Positions 43,985 through 52,991 are shown, counted from the first letter of the stretch. The stretch: 64,000 nt of DNA from Yoonia sp. BS5-3 (GCF_038069655.2 NZ_CP150951.2:3064001-3128000); one strand, 5' to 3'. Notes: generated from the letters alone by a model not told the origin. Program-made: numbers and translations.

Positions 43985-44503
43985 GCAGGGCGGAGCGTCG
44001 GCTTGGCGGACAAAGCCGATCTCTCTGATCAACTCTGCGTAAATCGGCGGCTTGTTGTTTAGCCCTACCAGGATTTGCCAACCCAAAATTCGGACCGTCC
44101 AGTCACAGAGTTGTGACAAAGGCGGGGTAATTGCCTGCCAAAACAGGCAAATCGGACAAAGTTGTGGATTGGATTACACCAATATACCATTTGGCGCTTC
44201 GTTACCTTACCGGATCGCCAGAGGCGTTATGTTCCCGAGCGTGGCGACGCCAAGATCACTTAGCGTCACGCATACTCATTTCCTTGGTCGGCTCGAAGCA
44301 CTGTCAAGAAAGCCATTGTTGGTGGCAGGACAGGATATGATGGCCGTCTGCTACAAGGACAGTACCGTCAACATCTGAAAATATTGAACAGTTGACCTCC
44401 GCCAGCGCGACGCAGACGTTCAAGTCAGTTATTCTGACGGCGAACCTGCGGACAAAGGGTGAATTCGCTGCTGCTGCGCTAATGTCGGCTTTGGGCCGAA
44501 CAT
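43985..44503. other. 519-bp region without a supported gene
   Basis: No open frame here shows a recognisable protein or good ribosome site. A hairpin TTGCCTG-CCAAAA-CAGGCAA (44131-44150) has no T run after it. The base make-up differs from the flanking genes, so this may be a decayed gene or gene remnant, but I cannot name a source. Confidence 0.5.
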
Positions 44504-45373
44504 CTATCCCATATCCTTCTTGAGCCATTTGACAAAAGTTGAGACACAGGGTTTTTCGTAGCTATCTGCAAGGGCGACGGCGTAATATGCGAAGGCCGTC
44601 GGCCATGTGACATCCAAGGCACGTACCAGCTGCCCGGATGCCAAGCCTTCTTTTACATAGATATCACTTAGCAGAGCGAGGCCTTGGCCTTCGATCACAG
44701 CTTTGACCGTCAGAAAGTCATTGCCATATTGCGGACCATAGGTTGCCCCGCTGGCATCAATCCCCAGCGCTTCAAACCAGATCGACCAATCCTTGCCTGT
44801 GGCGTCAGGCAACAATTTATGACGCAGGCATTCGGACGGATCGTTTGGCCGCCCACTCTGTTCCAGCAATGCCGGGCTCGCGACAAGCACCAGTTCTGGC
44901 GCACACAGCCATTCAGATCTCATGCCCGAATAGGTGCCAAGCCCGTGGCGGATCGCAAGATCAACCGGTTCTGATCTGAGGTCTACCAAACGGTCTTCGG
45001 TTTCCACCGATACCCTGATCCTCGGATGCGCCTCGGCAAACCGCCCAAGACTGGACACTAGCATGGAATGGGCAAAGGTCGCGGATGTGCTGATACGGAT
45101 TGCATTTCTATGACTAGAAAAGTGTTTTTTGCCAGCGGCTTCAATCGTCGCGAATGCCGCGCTGACGTCAGACTGAAGCGCCAGTCCTGCCGCTGTCAGC
45201 GAGAGACCATTTTTGCTACGGGTAAAGAGCCGTAAGCCATGACGGTCTTCTACGGCGCGTATCCGCTGGCTGATTGCACCGGGCGTAACACCAAGTTCAT
45301 GGGCAGCATCCTGCATTGTGCCAGCGCGCGCAACGACGTGGAATGTGTGGAGGTCTTGGATACGTATGGTCAT
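44504..45373 (-). CDS. LysR-family transcriptional regulator (GcvA-like)
   Basis: A 289-aa LysR protein. HTH: FHVVARAGTMQDAAHELGVTPGAISQRIRAVEDRHG; effector domain: IRISTSATFAHSMLVSSLGRF, EPVDLAIRHGLGTYSG and FLTVKAVIEGQGLALLSD. The 'TPGAIS' recognition helix and RxGxG pattern are like GcvA/AmpR-type members. Divergent from an MFS transporter gene, with a perfect dyad between them, so that gene is its likely target. Confidence 0.92.
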   Translation of the reverse strand: MTIRIQDLHTFHVVARAGTMQDAAHELGVTPGAISQRIRAVEDRHGLRLFTRSKNGLSLTAAGLALQSDVSAAFATIEAAGKKHFSSHRNAIRISTSATFAHSMLVSSLGRFAEAHPRIRVSVETEDRLVDLRSEPVDLAIRHGLGTYSGMRSEWLCAPELVLVASPALLEQSGRPNDPSECLRHKLLPDATGKDWSIWFEALGIDASGATYGPQYGNDFLTVKAVIEGQGLALLSDIYVKEGLASGQLVRALDVTWPTAFAYYAVALADSYEKPCVSTFVKWLKKDMG

Positions 45374-45378
45374 AAATA

Positions 45379-45397
45379 ACTTTAGGTCAGCTAAAGT
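45379..45397. promoter_or_regulatory. Candidate LysR operator
   Basis: ACTTTAG-GTCAG-CTAAAGT, perfect 7-bp arms including T-N11-A, 6 bp before the lysR start and about 70 bp before the MFS start. Confidence 0.6.
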
Positions 45398-45466
45398 GAT
45401 TTAACCAGCTTCTCGTTCGTCACACTGAAACTTCTGTGGCATCGAGTGGAGACAAGGAGACCCCAT

Positions 45467-46693
45467 ATGTCAGAAACCGCCCCCGACCAACCCCAACAAA
45501 ACTGGACTGTTGTCGTTTTCGGATTTTTAGCACTGTCGCTAGCCTTTTCCAGTCGCGCCGCGTTGGGATTGATCATGCCTGTTTGGCAAGCAGAGTTCGG
45601 CTGGACCAGCAGCTATATCTCCGGCGTCGGGGCTACCGCACTTGTGGTTATGGCAATTGTCGCTCCTTTTGCTGGGCGGTTAGTGGATCGTCGTGGCTCG
45701 CAATTCACACTTAACCTTGGCATGGGTTTGCTGGGGCTGGGGTGCGCAATCGTGGCACTGATGAATGGAAAGCTGATGTTCATCATCGGCTTTGCGGGGT
45801 TCTGCGCCGTAGGATTTGGTATCGTCGCCACGCATGTTGTGGCCACGGCTGTCACCCGCAACTTCTCAGACAACCAAGGGCTGGCAACAGGGATCGGCAC
45901 ATCGGGGGCCACAGGTGGTCAGTTTTTGATCGTACCGTTGATCGCGGCCCTTTTGGCGTTTGCAAGCTGGCGTTGGAGTTTTGGGGCGTTGTCACTCGCC
46001 AGTCTTGCCCTGATCCCCTGTATCCGCATGAGCTTGCGGGCAGATGTTCCGCCGGAAGAAGAGAACGAGCCAAACGATGCCCCCTCAACCATGCGGCAAG
46101 ACCTGGCCGTGATCGTACAAAAACCAGCCTTTCACATCCTGTTTTGGAGCTTTCTGATATGTGGGTTCACCACAACCGGCGTGATCGAAACCCATTTGTT
46201 GCCCTTTGCTGCGTTTTGCGGTTTTCCTCCTATTCCAAGCGCAACCGCCTATGGCCTGTTATCTTTGGTGAACCTGATCGGAATGATCGGGGCCGGTTGG
46301 CTAACAGATCGGGTTAATCGTCCAATGCTTCTTGCCGCAATATACCTGCTGCGTGCACTGACATTCATGCTGCTTGGAAGCATTCCCGGCACCTCTATTG
46401 AAATGCTATTCTTGTTCGCCATTCTGTTTGGGGCAGTCGATTATTCGACCGTGCCAGTTACCGCGAGTTTGGTGGCAAACCACGTCGGCATCAAGATGAT
46501 GGGCCTTGCGATGGGGCTAATCTCAGCCGGGCATGCGATTGGTGGCGCAATGGGAGCCTTCGCCGGTGGCTATTTGTTTACCGTAACGCAGACTTACGAT
46601 CTTGTTTGGACGGGCTCTGTCTGGCTCGCGGTTGTCGCAAGCGTCTTAACTTTATTCCTGAAAGCCCACGCAACAGGCAAGACAGCGGCATAG
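45467..46693 (+). CDS. MFS transporter
   Basis: A 408-aa major-facilitator protein with about twelve helices. It shows an MFS loop 2-3 motif in AGRLVDRRGSQFTLNLGMGL, GIGTSGATGGQFLIVPLIAALL in the first half, and GLLSLVNLIGMIGAGWLTDRVNRPMLLAAIYLL in the second. It looks like monocarboxylate/oxalate-formate type MFS (MCT-like) proteins. ATG 45467 follows AAGGAGACCCC. Substrate unknown; likely under the divergent LysR. Confidence 0.9.
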   Translation: MSETAPDQPQQNWTVVVFGFLALSLAFSSRAALGLIMPVWQAEFGWTSSYISGVGATALVVMAIVAPFAGRLVDRRGSQFTLNLGMGLLGLGCAIVALMNGKLMFIIGFAGFCAVGFGIVATHVVATAVTRNFSDNQGLATGIGTSGATGGQFLIVPLIAALLAFASWRWSFGALSLASLALIPCIRMSLRADVPPEEENEPNDAPSTMRQDLAVIVQKPAFHILFWSFLICGFTTTGVIETHLLPFAAFCGFPPIPSATAYGLLSLVNLIGMIGAGWLTDRVNRPMLLAAIYLLRALTFMLLGSIPGTSIEMLFLFAILFGAVDYSTVPVTASLVANHVGIKMMGLAMGLISAGHAIGGAMGAFAGGYLFTVTQTYDLVWTGSVWLAVVASVLTLFLKAHATGKTAA

Positions 46694-46768
46694 CACCCTT
46701 TCGGACTGTGTGCAGCGTCCAACACTTTGGGCTCAAACCAGACGTTGTTCCGTTCGCCCATATTCCAG

Positions 46769-47392
46769 CTAAACTCCCGCCAGAACCTTCGTCAAATCCC
46801 CATAGCCTGTAAAACGCCGCTCAAAGGTCAGGCCTAACCGATCCGCGCAGGCTTCAGCCTTTGCTGTCAACGCCGGATCATCCGTTTGCGCCTGATACAC
46901 CAGCTTTTCGTAGTTTCCGAAATACATCTCGCGCAGGTCAGGATGGCGGTCGAGGCCCAAAGGTTCCCATACGAAGGCATCAAACTGGCGGACCAGAAAA
47001 TCGGTCAGGTAGAACGCTGTCACCTCGCCGCGCGCGGCAAATGCATCAGTGCCTTCGAAAAAGGCATAGCAATGAGGGCCGGGCACCATCTCAACCCCCA
47101 TCTCGGCGCATGCAGCCTGCAACAGCCCGCCCGTGCCGCAATCGGCGTAGACCACAAAAATCTGGGCATAGTCTGCGCGATATTTGGCGACGGCTTGTCT
47201 GACGGCAGGGACGATACGGTCTGGGTGATTATGCAGGATGGCCGGCAAACATTGCAGGTCCAGATGGTCCCACCCGTTCAGACGCTTCAGGTCAAGAATT
47301 TCGCGGGCCAAAGCACCGCAGGCAATCAATAAAACACGGCCCGTGCCACTGGGCGATAACCCATCACTGGTCAGGGCCGCATCATCTGTCAT
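46769..47392 (-). CDS. DUF1638 protein
   Basis: A 207-aa DUF1638 protein: VLLIACGALAREILDLKRLN, LDLQCLPAILHNHPDRIVPAVR, QIFVVYADCGTGGLLQAAC and GPHCYAFFEGTDAF. Conserved Cys/His suggest a metal or cofactor site. In roseobacters and methylotrophic archaea this family sits among corrinoid methyl-transfer genes, as here downstream of a corrinoid protein gene. It overlaps the YbjQ-type gene by 4 bp. Its exact job is unknown; help in B12-dependent methyl transfer is the best guess. Confidence 0.85.
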   Translation of the reverse strand: MTDDAALTSDGLSPSGTGRVLLIACGALAREILDLKRLNGWDHLDLQCLPAILHNHPDRIVPAVRQAVAKYRADYAQIFVVYADCGTGGLLQAACAEMGVEMVPGPHCYAFFEGTDAFAARGEVTAFYLTDFLVRQFDAFVWEPLGLDRHPDLREMYFGNYEKLVYQAQTDDPALTAKAEACADRLGLTFERRFTGYGDLTKVLAGV

Positions 47393-47703
47393 GACAATTT
47401 GACAGCGGTTCCATAGGCCACGATCTCGGACGCGCCAGCCATGATGGAAGAGGTTTCCATCCGAAATCCAACCACCGCATTGGCGCCCATCGCCTGGGCA
47501 TCGGCAACCATCCGGTCAAGCGCCTGTTCGCGCGCGCCGGCCATCAACGACGAATAGCCCGTCATCTCGCCGCCAACGATGCTTTTCAGCCCCGCAACGA
47601 TATCGGTTCCCACATGTTTTGACCGCACGGTTGAACCGCGTACCAAACCAATCACCTGGTGAATTTCGCGTCCGGCCACGCCATCTGTTGTGCAAATCAA
47701 CAT
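47389..47703 (-). CDS. YbjQ/UPF0145-family protein
   Basis: A 104-aa pentamer-forming 'heavy-metal-binding domain' protein: VAGREIHQVIGLVRGSTVRSKHVGTDIVAGLKSIVGGEMTGYSSLM, AREQALDRMVADAQAMGANAVVGFRMETSSI. Start at ATG 47703, just after the stop of the upstream membrane protein. It is within a tight minus-strand run with DUF1638; function unknown. Confidence 0.9.
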   Translation of the reverse strand: MLICTTDGVAGREIHQVIGLVRGSTVRSKHVGTDIVAGLKSIVGGEMTGYSSLMAGAREQALDRMVADAQAMGANAVVGFRMETSSIMAGASEIVAYGTAVKLS

Positions 47704-47704
47704 C

Positions 47705-47926
47705 TTAGTTTTCGAACCTGTCATAGTGATCATCTTCCTCATTGCCGACACGTTCGGCAATCACGCGCCAAAAGACATAGGCGCCAAGGGCGATGACACT
47801 ACAAATGCCAAAGCCCAGAAGCGGCGGCAGCTGCATGCTGGCAACAAGGGCGAGCCCGACATAAACAGTCAAGGCGGCGCCCCCGATCACAGTGACAATG
47901 ATCAGGACGAATTTATCAAGCGGCAT
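47705..47926 (-). CDS. Small two-helix membrane protein
   Basis: A 73-aa protein with two membrane segments, FVLIIVTVIGGAALTVYVGLALVAS and PLLGFGICSVIALGAYVFW, and a charged tail ERVGNEEDDHYDRFEN. Not recognised as a named family. It abuts the YbjQ gene and follows the corrinoid protein gene, all on the minus strand. Confidence 0.72.
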   Translation of the reverse strand: MPLDKFVLIIVTVIGGAALTVYVGLALVASMQLPPLLGFGICSVIALGAYVFWRVIAERVGNEEDDHYDRFEN

Positions 47927-47978
47927 GTAACATCTCCCTTCTTAGGACAGATAGGTATGCAGGCCGCATGATAAAAGA

Positions 47979-48686
47979 TCAGGCCCGTGCGCCCCCCTGG
48001 TTATGCTTGCGGGACATAAAGGATTTCGCGGTTTCCACGGCCACCGCTGCATCGCGGCAATAGGCATCAGCGCCAATAGCCTTGCCGAATTCGTCATTCA
48101 GCGGCGCACCGCCAACCAACACGACGTAATCGTCACGCATGCCTTTTTCGACCAGGGTATCAATCACCACTTTCATATATGGCATGGTCGTGGTCAGCAG
48201 GGCGGACATGCCCAGAATGTCGGCGTCTTCGGCCTCAAGCGCCTCGAGATAGGATTCGACCGCATTGTTGATCCCCAGATCAACCACTTCGAAACCCGCG
48301 CCTTCCATCATCATCGACACAAGGTTTTTGCCGATATCGTGGATGTCGCCTTTGACTGTGCCAATGACCATCTTGCCGACGCGGGGTGCACCGGTTTCGG
48401 CCAGAAGCGGTTTGAGGATGGCCATGCCACCCTTCATCGCATTAGCGGCCAGCAGCACCTCGGGGACAAACAGGATCCCGTCGCGAAAGTCATTGCCAAC
48501 AATGGTCATGCCGCCAACCAGCGCCTCGGTCAGAACCCTGTAAGGCTCCCAGCCGCGACCCAGCAGGATCTGCACGCCTTCTTCGATTTCTTCCTTCATA
48601 CCATCATAAAGGTCATCAAACATTTGGGCGACGAGATCTTCGTCGTTCAGTTCCGCTAGGATGATGTCATCTTCTTCGTCAGACAT
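47979..48686 (-). CDS. Corrinoid (B12-binding) protein, split MetH component
   Basis: A 235-aa corrinoid protein of the MtbC/MetH type. It has an N-terminal four-helix cap (VLTEALVGGMTIVGNDFRDGILFVPEVLLAANAMKGGM) and a Rossmann domain with the lower-ligand motif GDIHDIGKN (His116), then MMEGAGFEVVDLGIN, LGMSALLTTTMPYM and YVVLVGGAPLNDEFG. It would carry the methyl group between the methyl-THF enzyme (17221) and the homocysteine enzyme (49970). It lies in a one-carbon cluster with DUF1638. Confidence 0.93.
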   Translation of the reverse strand: MSDEEDDIILAELNDEDLVAQMFDDLYDGMKEEIEEGVQILLGRGWEPYRVLTEALVGGMTIVGNDFRDGILFVPEVLLAANAMKGGMAILKPLLAETGAPRVGKMVIGTVKGDIHDIGKNLVSMMMEGAGFEVVDLGINNAVESYLEALEAEDADILGMSALLTTTMPYMKVVIDTLVEKGMRDDYVVLVGGAPLNDEFGKAIGADAYCRDAAVAVETAKSFMSRKHNQGGARA

Positions 48687-48819
48687 GCCGGGCCTCTTGC
48701 ATTGATCGTTGTCTCAGTAGTGCGCGCGAACGCTACAATCTACCAACACAATTGCGACATTCGCATATACGGCACCGACCTACCATTGTTTGGGTTCATG
48801 AAATGTTCTAATAACGATT

Positions 48820-49908
48820 ATGTCCCAATATCCGATAAGGCCGCAGCACCGCCGTCCGGGGCGCGCTGCGATGACAAATCCAGATATTCGCTACGACCGG
48901 ATCGCTGTCGAGGCCGTTGATGATGGCTGGGACATTGACGAAGATGAACCGCTTCCCGTCCTGCGCACTGATGTGACCGAAGAACGGCTGCGTCAGGCGA
49001 TCAGCCGCAATCACTCGCCCGATCTGTCCTTTGATCGCTCGGTTAATCCCTATCGCGGCTGTGAGCACGGGTGTATCTATTGTTTTGCCCGACCCAGCCA
49101 CGCGTATCTGGGCTTGTCCCCGGGGCTTGATTTTGAAACCAAGTTGATTGCCCGGCCGAATGCGGCAGCGCAGTTGTGCAAAGAGCTTTCCAACCCGCGC
49201 TATCGCCCTGCGATGATCGCCATTGGGACAAACACAGACCCTTACCAGCCGATTGAAAAAGAACGGCAAATCATGCGTGAGGTGCTGGGTGTTTTGCGCG
49301 ATTTCAATCATCCTGTCGGTATCGTGACCAAAGGGGCCTTGATTGAAAGGGATATCGATATTCTGGGGCCGATGGCTGCGAAAGGGCTGACGCGTGTGGG
49401 CATATCGATCACCACGCTTGATCCCAAGACCTCGCGCGCGATGGAGCCCCGGGTTCCGTCACCTGCGGCAAGACTGCGCACGATCCGCCGGCTGACAGAT
49501 GCGGGGGTGCCGGTGCGGGTCATGGTCTCACCGGTTGTGCCCGCGCTGACCGATCACGAGCTCGAGGCAATTTTAGAGGCCGCCCATGATGCCGGTGCGG
49601 TGGCGGCCTCATCTATCGTGTTGCGATTGCCGCGTGAGGTGGCCGGGCTGTTTCGCGACTGGTTAACCGCCCATTATCCGGACCGCGCCGCGCGGGTGAT
49701 GGGCCGTGTGCGCGAATTGCATGGTGGAAAAGACTACGATCCGAATTTCGGATCACGGATGACCGGGCAGGGCGCATGGGCAGCAATGATCCGGCAGCGG
49801 TTTCAATTGGCGACCCGCAAGCTGGGTCTGGATCGGTCTTTGCCGCCGCTACGTACCGATTTGTTCGCCAAGCCACCGGCGCCGGGTGATCAGCTCGATC
49901 TGTTCTAA
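48820..49908 (+). CDS. PA0069-family radical SAM protein
   Basis: A 362-aa radical SAM enzyme related to spore photoproduct lyase. The cluster motif CEHGCIYCFAR (Cys81, Cys85, Cys88) is preceded by RSVNPYRG; others are AIGTNTDPYQPIEK, ITTLDPKTSRAMEPRVPSPAARL and VSPVVPALTDHELEAILEAA. The PA0069 family begins with an RxRPGRxA segment, as here (HRRPGRAA), which supports the start at 48820. Activity unknown; DNA or nucleotide repair has been suggested for relatives. Confidence 0.9.
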   Translation: MSQYPIRPQHRRPGRAAMTNPDIRYDRIAVEAVDDGWDIDEDEPLPVLRTDVTEERLRQAISRNHSPDLSFDRSVNPYRGCEHGCIYCFARPSHAYLGLSPGLDFETKLIARPNAAAQLCKELSNPRYRPAMIAIGTNTDPYQPIEKERQIMREVLGVLRDFNHPVGIVTKGALIERDIDILGPMAAKGLTRVGISITTLDPKTSRAMEPRVPSPAARLRTIRRLTDAGVPVRVMVSPVVPALTDHELEAILEAAHDAGAVAASSIVLRLPREVAGLFRDWLTAHYPDRAARVMGRVRELHGGKDYDPNFGSRMTGQGAWAAMIRQRFQLATRKLGLDRSLPPLRTDLFAKPPAPGDQLDLF

Positions 49909-49923
49909 ACAGGCACAGCGTAT

Positions 49924-49950
49924 GTACAGAATCTGTACAGCTTCTGTACG
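49924..49950. repeat. 27-bp three-part GTACAG motif, copy 2
   Basis: GTACAG-AAT-CTGTAC, then AG, then CTTCTGTACG; also readable as GTACAGAA-N10-TTCTGTAC. It matches 4599-4625 at 23 of 27 positions. It lies 16 bp after the radical SAM stop and 20 bp before the end of the convergent homocysteine methyltransferase gene. Confidence 0.65.
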
Positions 49951-49969
49951 CATTGTTGCAGGTGCTGGT

Positions 49970-50986
49970 TTAGCCCCGGCGGCGGCGACCGCGGCGTGGT
50001 GCGGCGGCAGGTCCTGCGCCGTCTGTGCCGTCCGATTCCGATGAAAATCCGCCAAGCGCCTGGGTGATTTCCTCAAGCGAAGGCGCGTCGCCTTTTGGCT
50101 GGGTTTCCAACGCGGCACGCATGGCGCGCAAGTGGTCCGGTGTCGTCCCGCAACAGCCGCCGATAATCGTTGCACCGCAATTGCGGGCAAGGACGGCGTA
50201 ATCGGCCATTAGCTCTGGCGTGCCATCATAATGGATGTGGCCGTCATGGTATTTCGGGATTCCCGCATTCCCCTTGGCAATAACCGGCAGGCTGGCCCCC
50301 GCGCTGCTAAAGCCAAGTACCGTCCGCAACAGATCAGACGCTCCAACGCCGCAATTTGCCCCAAAACCAATGGGTTGGTAGTCGATCTTGTTGACTTTTT
50401 TGACCATGTCAGCCGAGGTCAGCCCCATCATGGTGCGCCCGGCGGTGTCAAAGCTCATCGTGCCGCACCAGGGCATGTCCGCAAGGGCAAATGCCTCGGC
50501 GGCTGCGGCGAATTCTTCGCTGGCGCTGATCGTTTCGACCCACAGCACATCTGCGCCGCCCGCCTTAAGGCCCTCGGCTTGTTCATGGAACATCTCAACC
50601 GCGCTTTCATGGGTCAGGCTGCCCATAGGGGACATGATTTCGCCGGTCGGGCCAACAGAACCGGCCACAACAACGGGGTGGTCGGCGCTATCGGCCACGT
50701 CGCGGGCGATCTCGGCGGCGGCTTTGTTCAGCTCATGCACGCGGTTCTCGGCGTTATGCAGCTTCAGCCGCGAGGCATTGGCGCCAAAACTATTGGTCAG
50801 GAAGATATCGCTTCCGGCGTCAACGGCCCCTTTGTAAAGCGTTGTAATCTTTTGGATTTCATCCACGTTCCACAGCTCAGGCGCGTCGCCTGACATCAAC
50901 CCCATATTGAACAGGTTTGTCCCTGTCGCGCCATCCGCTAATAGCCAGTCGCGGGATTTCAGCAGCTCGGACAATGCGTTTGTCAT
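49970..50986 (-). CDS. Homocysteine S-methyltransferase (split MetH / BHMT-like)
   Basis: A 338-aa homocysteine methyltransferase domain protein (MetH N-terminal/BHMT fold). Marks: LLADGATGTNLFNMGL, DIFLTNSFGANASRL, VVAGSVGPTGEIMSPMG, DVLWVETISASEE, and the zinc Cys in GFGANCGVGASD (about 212) and IIGGCCGTTPDHL (278-279). No B12 or folate domain is attached; the separate corrinoid gene 1.3 kb away and the methyl-THF enzyme at 17221 would complete methionine synthase. The C-terminus ends in RRGRRRRG. ATG 50986 is preferred. The MprF-like gene upstream ends 36 bp before it. Confidence 0.9.
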   Translation of the reverse strand: MTNALSELLKSRDWLLADGATGTNLFNMGLMSGDAPELWNVDEIQKITTLYKGAVDAGSDIFLTNSFGANASRLKLHNAENRVHELNKAAAEIARDVADSADHPVVVAGSVGPTGEIMSPMGSLTHESAVEMFHEQAEGLKAGGADVLWVETISASEEFAAAAEAFALADMPWCGTMSFDTAGRTMMGLTSADMVKKVNKIDYQPIGFGANCGVGASDLLRTVLGFSSAGASLPVIAKGNAGIPKYHDGHIHYDGTPELMADYAVLARNCGATIIGGCCGTTPDHLRAMRAALETQPKGDAPSLEEITQALGGFSSESDGTDGAGPAAAPRRGRRRRG

Positions 50987-51022
50987 GGGATCAGGACCTT
51001 TTGTGAATGCGGGTGTCACGTG

Positions 51023-52849
51023 TCACGAATGACGGCCAAGTTCAATTGGAAAGCGGCCCCTGACCGCGGAATTGCGCATTTTCCGCAGCATGCGACCCAG
51101 TCTAAAGGGCATATTCGCAAGCGGTCGGTAGATGGCGATCCCGATGATCATCCCGGAAAGCCAGAATGTGGCACGGTTCGGCGCGGCATGATAGCGGGGC
51201 ACCCAGATCGGCCCGAAGCTGCGTTTGAATTGGATCAGACCGGCCCGCCGTTTTGACCAGAAAGCGGGCGTGTAGCGCGGGTCAGGGGCGCAGGCGAGCG
51301 ACAGATGCGTGACGCCCGCCGCCTTCGCGCTGCCGATTGCAGCGGTAATGGCGCATTGGATTGCGCCATCCGGGGTGTTGTGGACATGTCGGATCAGATC
51401 CAATACCCAATCGTCTTTGCTACCGTGAAATGTCACAAAACCAATAAGTTGCGCGTCGTTTTTGATTAAAAAGACATGCTGGTCCTGGACGTAGGCAGGC
51501 GTGTAGCGTCCCATGGAAAACCCAAGCTCGCCGCCGTGGGATATCGCCCAGGCCCGTGCGATTTGATCCATCTCTTTGATGGGCAAATCAGCTCCGGCTT
51601 TGGTGATGGTCACGCCGGCCTGCGCGGCGTTGCGCAGTTTGCGGCGCAGCGTTTGGCGTTTGCCCCCCGCAGTTGACCAGGTTTGCGGGCGGATCATCGC
51701 CTCCATCGCGGTGCGCCTGACATGCCAGCCCAGATCGCGCGCCGCCTTGGCCATGCGCCGGTCGCAATTATAAAGCACCGCGATCCGTCCGTGGAAATGC
51801 GCGTCCGTGTTCAAGGCGTTGATTTTACGGGATTTCGCCTGCACGGATGGATGGGCGCCAAAACTAAGCGTCAGCCCCGGCAGCCAGCCCAGATGCCAAC
51901 CACCCTGCAATGCGCCGGATTGTCTGGCCAACCCCCAGCTTGCGGGGCCGTCTGCCGGATCGTTGGGTGCCGCGCCCGGCCGGGCCAGCCCGATCAGTGC
52001 AATCAAAGCCGGTGCAAGGTAATAGACGATCCGAAAGGCCAGCAGGGCGGCCACCAGCGGCTCGGGCGCATCCAACGGCACCAGCGCCAGCACGGTCAGA
52101 TCAAAGGACCCCGCACCGCACGGTGTGTTTGAGATTAGCCCGATCCCCAGCGCGATGACATAGGCCGCTGCAACGGTACTAAACGGCAGACCTGTTCCGG
52201 CAGGCAGTAAAATGTAAAGGGCGAGCGCCGCGCATGCCATGTCGACAGCCGTAAGCCCTGCCAATGTGCCGATATCGCGGCCCGACAGAGCAGGTGTAAA
52301 TTTTTGGTAGCTGATTGCGACGATGGACCCAAAAACCATGAAGATAATCAATATCATAAAGGGTGATATCCCGGCCTTATCCGGATCGATGCCAAGCCAC
52401 CAGATCGCGCCAATCGCGTAGGCCGCCCAGCAGGATGTGAAGGTGACCGTGACCGCCAATGTCAGATGTGCCGTCTGCCACAGACTAAGCGATGGCAACG
52501 CCCGCCAGCGCACCAGGCTGCCGGTAATCGCCCCAAATCCAAGCGTTTGCGCGATAGCGATGGCCTGAATGCCCGCCCGCCTTGCGGGGAAACTGGCAAT
52601 GCCGGTTTGCAAGACCCGGTGCCATAGGGCGTCATAACGCCCGATCGCGTGAAAACTGCCCCATGTGGCTACCCCGGCCAGCGCCCATTGCAGCGGGGTG
52701 ACCTGACCGATTGCCTGTCCGATCGCGCCGATATCCATCGCCGTAACCCTTTGCCACAAAAGCCCGCCGCAAATCAGTAAGATCAATAGCGGCAGGCCAA
52801 TACGCAATATTGTCTGGGCCTGCGGGCGTGTGGTTGCGGGGGTAATCAT
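51023..52849 (-). CDS. MprF-like membrane protein with DUF2156 domain
   Basis: A 608-aa protein. The N-terminal half has about eight membrane helices of the lysylphosphatidylglycerol flippase (UPF0104/DUF2156-linked) type, with SFHAIGRYDALWHRVLQTG and ALGIGLISNTPCGAGSFDLTVLALV. The C-terminal half is a cytoplasmic GNAT-like DUF2156 domain (KRQTLRRKLRNAAQAGVTI, GELGFSMGRY, WVLDLIRH, DPRYTPAFWSKRRAGLIQFKRSFGPIW). Proteins of this build add amino acids to membrane lipids and flip them. The ATG at 52849 has GGAG six bases upstream. The amino acid or lipid used is not known. Confidence 0.85.
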   Translation of the reverse strand: MITPATTRPQAQTILRIGLPLLILLICGGLLWQRVTAMDIGAIGQAIGQVTPLQWALAGVATWGSFHAIGRYDALWHRVLQTGIASFPARRAGIQAIAIAQTLGFGAITGSLVRWRALPSLSLWQTAHLTLAVTVTFTSCWAAYAIGAIWWLGIDPDKAGISPFMILIIFMVFGSIVAISYQKFTPALSGRDIGTLAGLTAVDMACAALALYILLPAGTGLPFSTVAAAYVIALGIGLISNTPCGAGSFDLTVLALVPLDAPEPLVAALLAFRIVYYLAPALIALIGLARPGAAPNDPADGPASWGLARQSGALQGGWHLGWLPGLTLSFGAHPSVQAKSRKINALNTDAHFHGRIAVLYNCDRRMAKAARDLGWHVRRTAMEAMIRPQTWSTAGGKRQTLRRKLRNAAQAGVTITKAGADLPIKEMDQIARAWAISHGGELGFSMGRYTPAYVQDQHVFLIKNDAQLIGFVTFHGSKDDWVLDLIRHVHNTPDGAIQCAITAAIGSAKAAGVTHLSLACAPDPRYTPAFWSKRRAGLIQFKRSFGPIWVPRYHAAPNRATFWLSGMIIGIAIYRPLANMPFRLGRMLRKMRNSAVRGRFPIELGRHS

Positions 52850-52960
52850 GACTGGCTCCGAACGCGTTACCCATTTTGGGTAGGGCGGCGGAATGAAGCA
52901 GCCGTTAAGTTTTTCGCCCCAGATGTGCAAACGGCGGCGCAGAGGCTCTGCCGCGCCGTT

Positions 52961-52991
52961 AATCTGATTAAGACTTAAAGTTAATCAGATT
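52961..52991 (-). terminator. Perfect hairpin across the ATPase-inhibitor stop codon
   Basis: AATCTGATTAA (52961-52971), 9-nt loop, TTAATCAGATT (52981-52991). It overlaps the last codons and stop of the DUF1476 gene and lacks a T run on the minus strand, so it may stabilise the mRNA end as well as stop transcription. Confidence 0.55.

Noticed and set aside
44131..44150. Hairpin TTGCCTG/CAGGCAA as a terminator
   Set aside because: No T run on either strand and no gene ends close by.
44052..44378. 108-codon open frame after sufE
   Set aside because: No ribosome site, mixed composition and no recognised domain.
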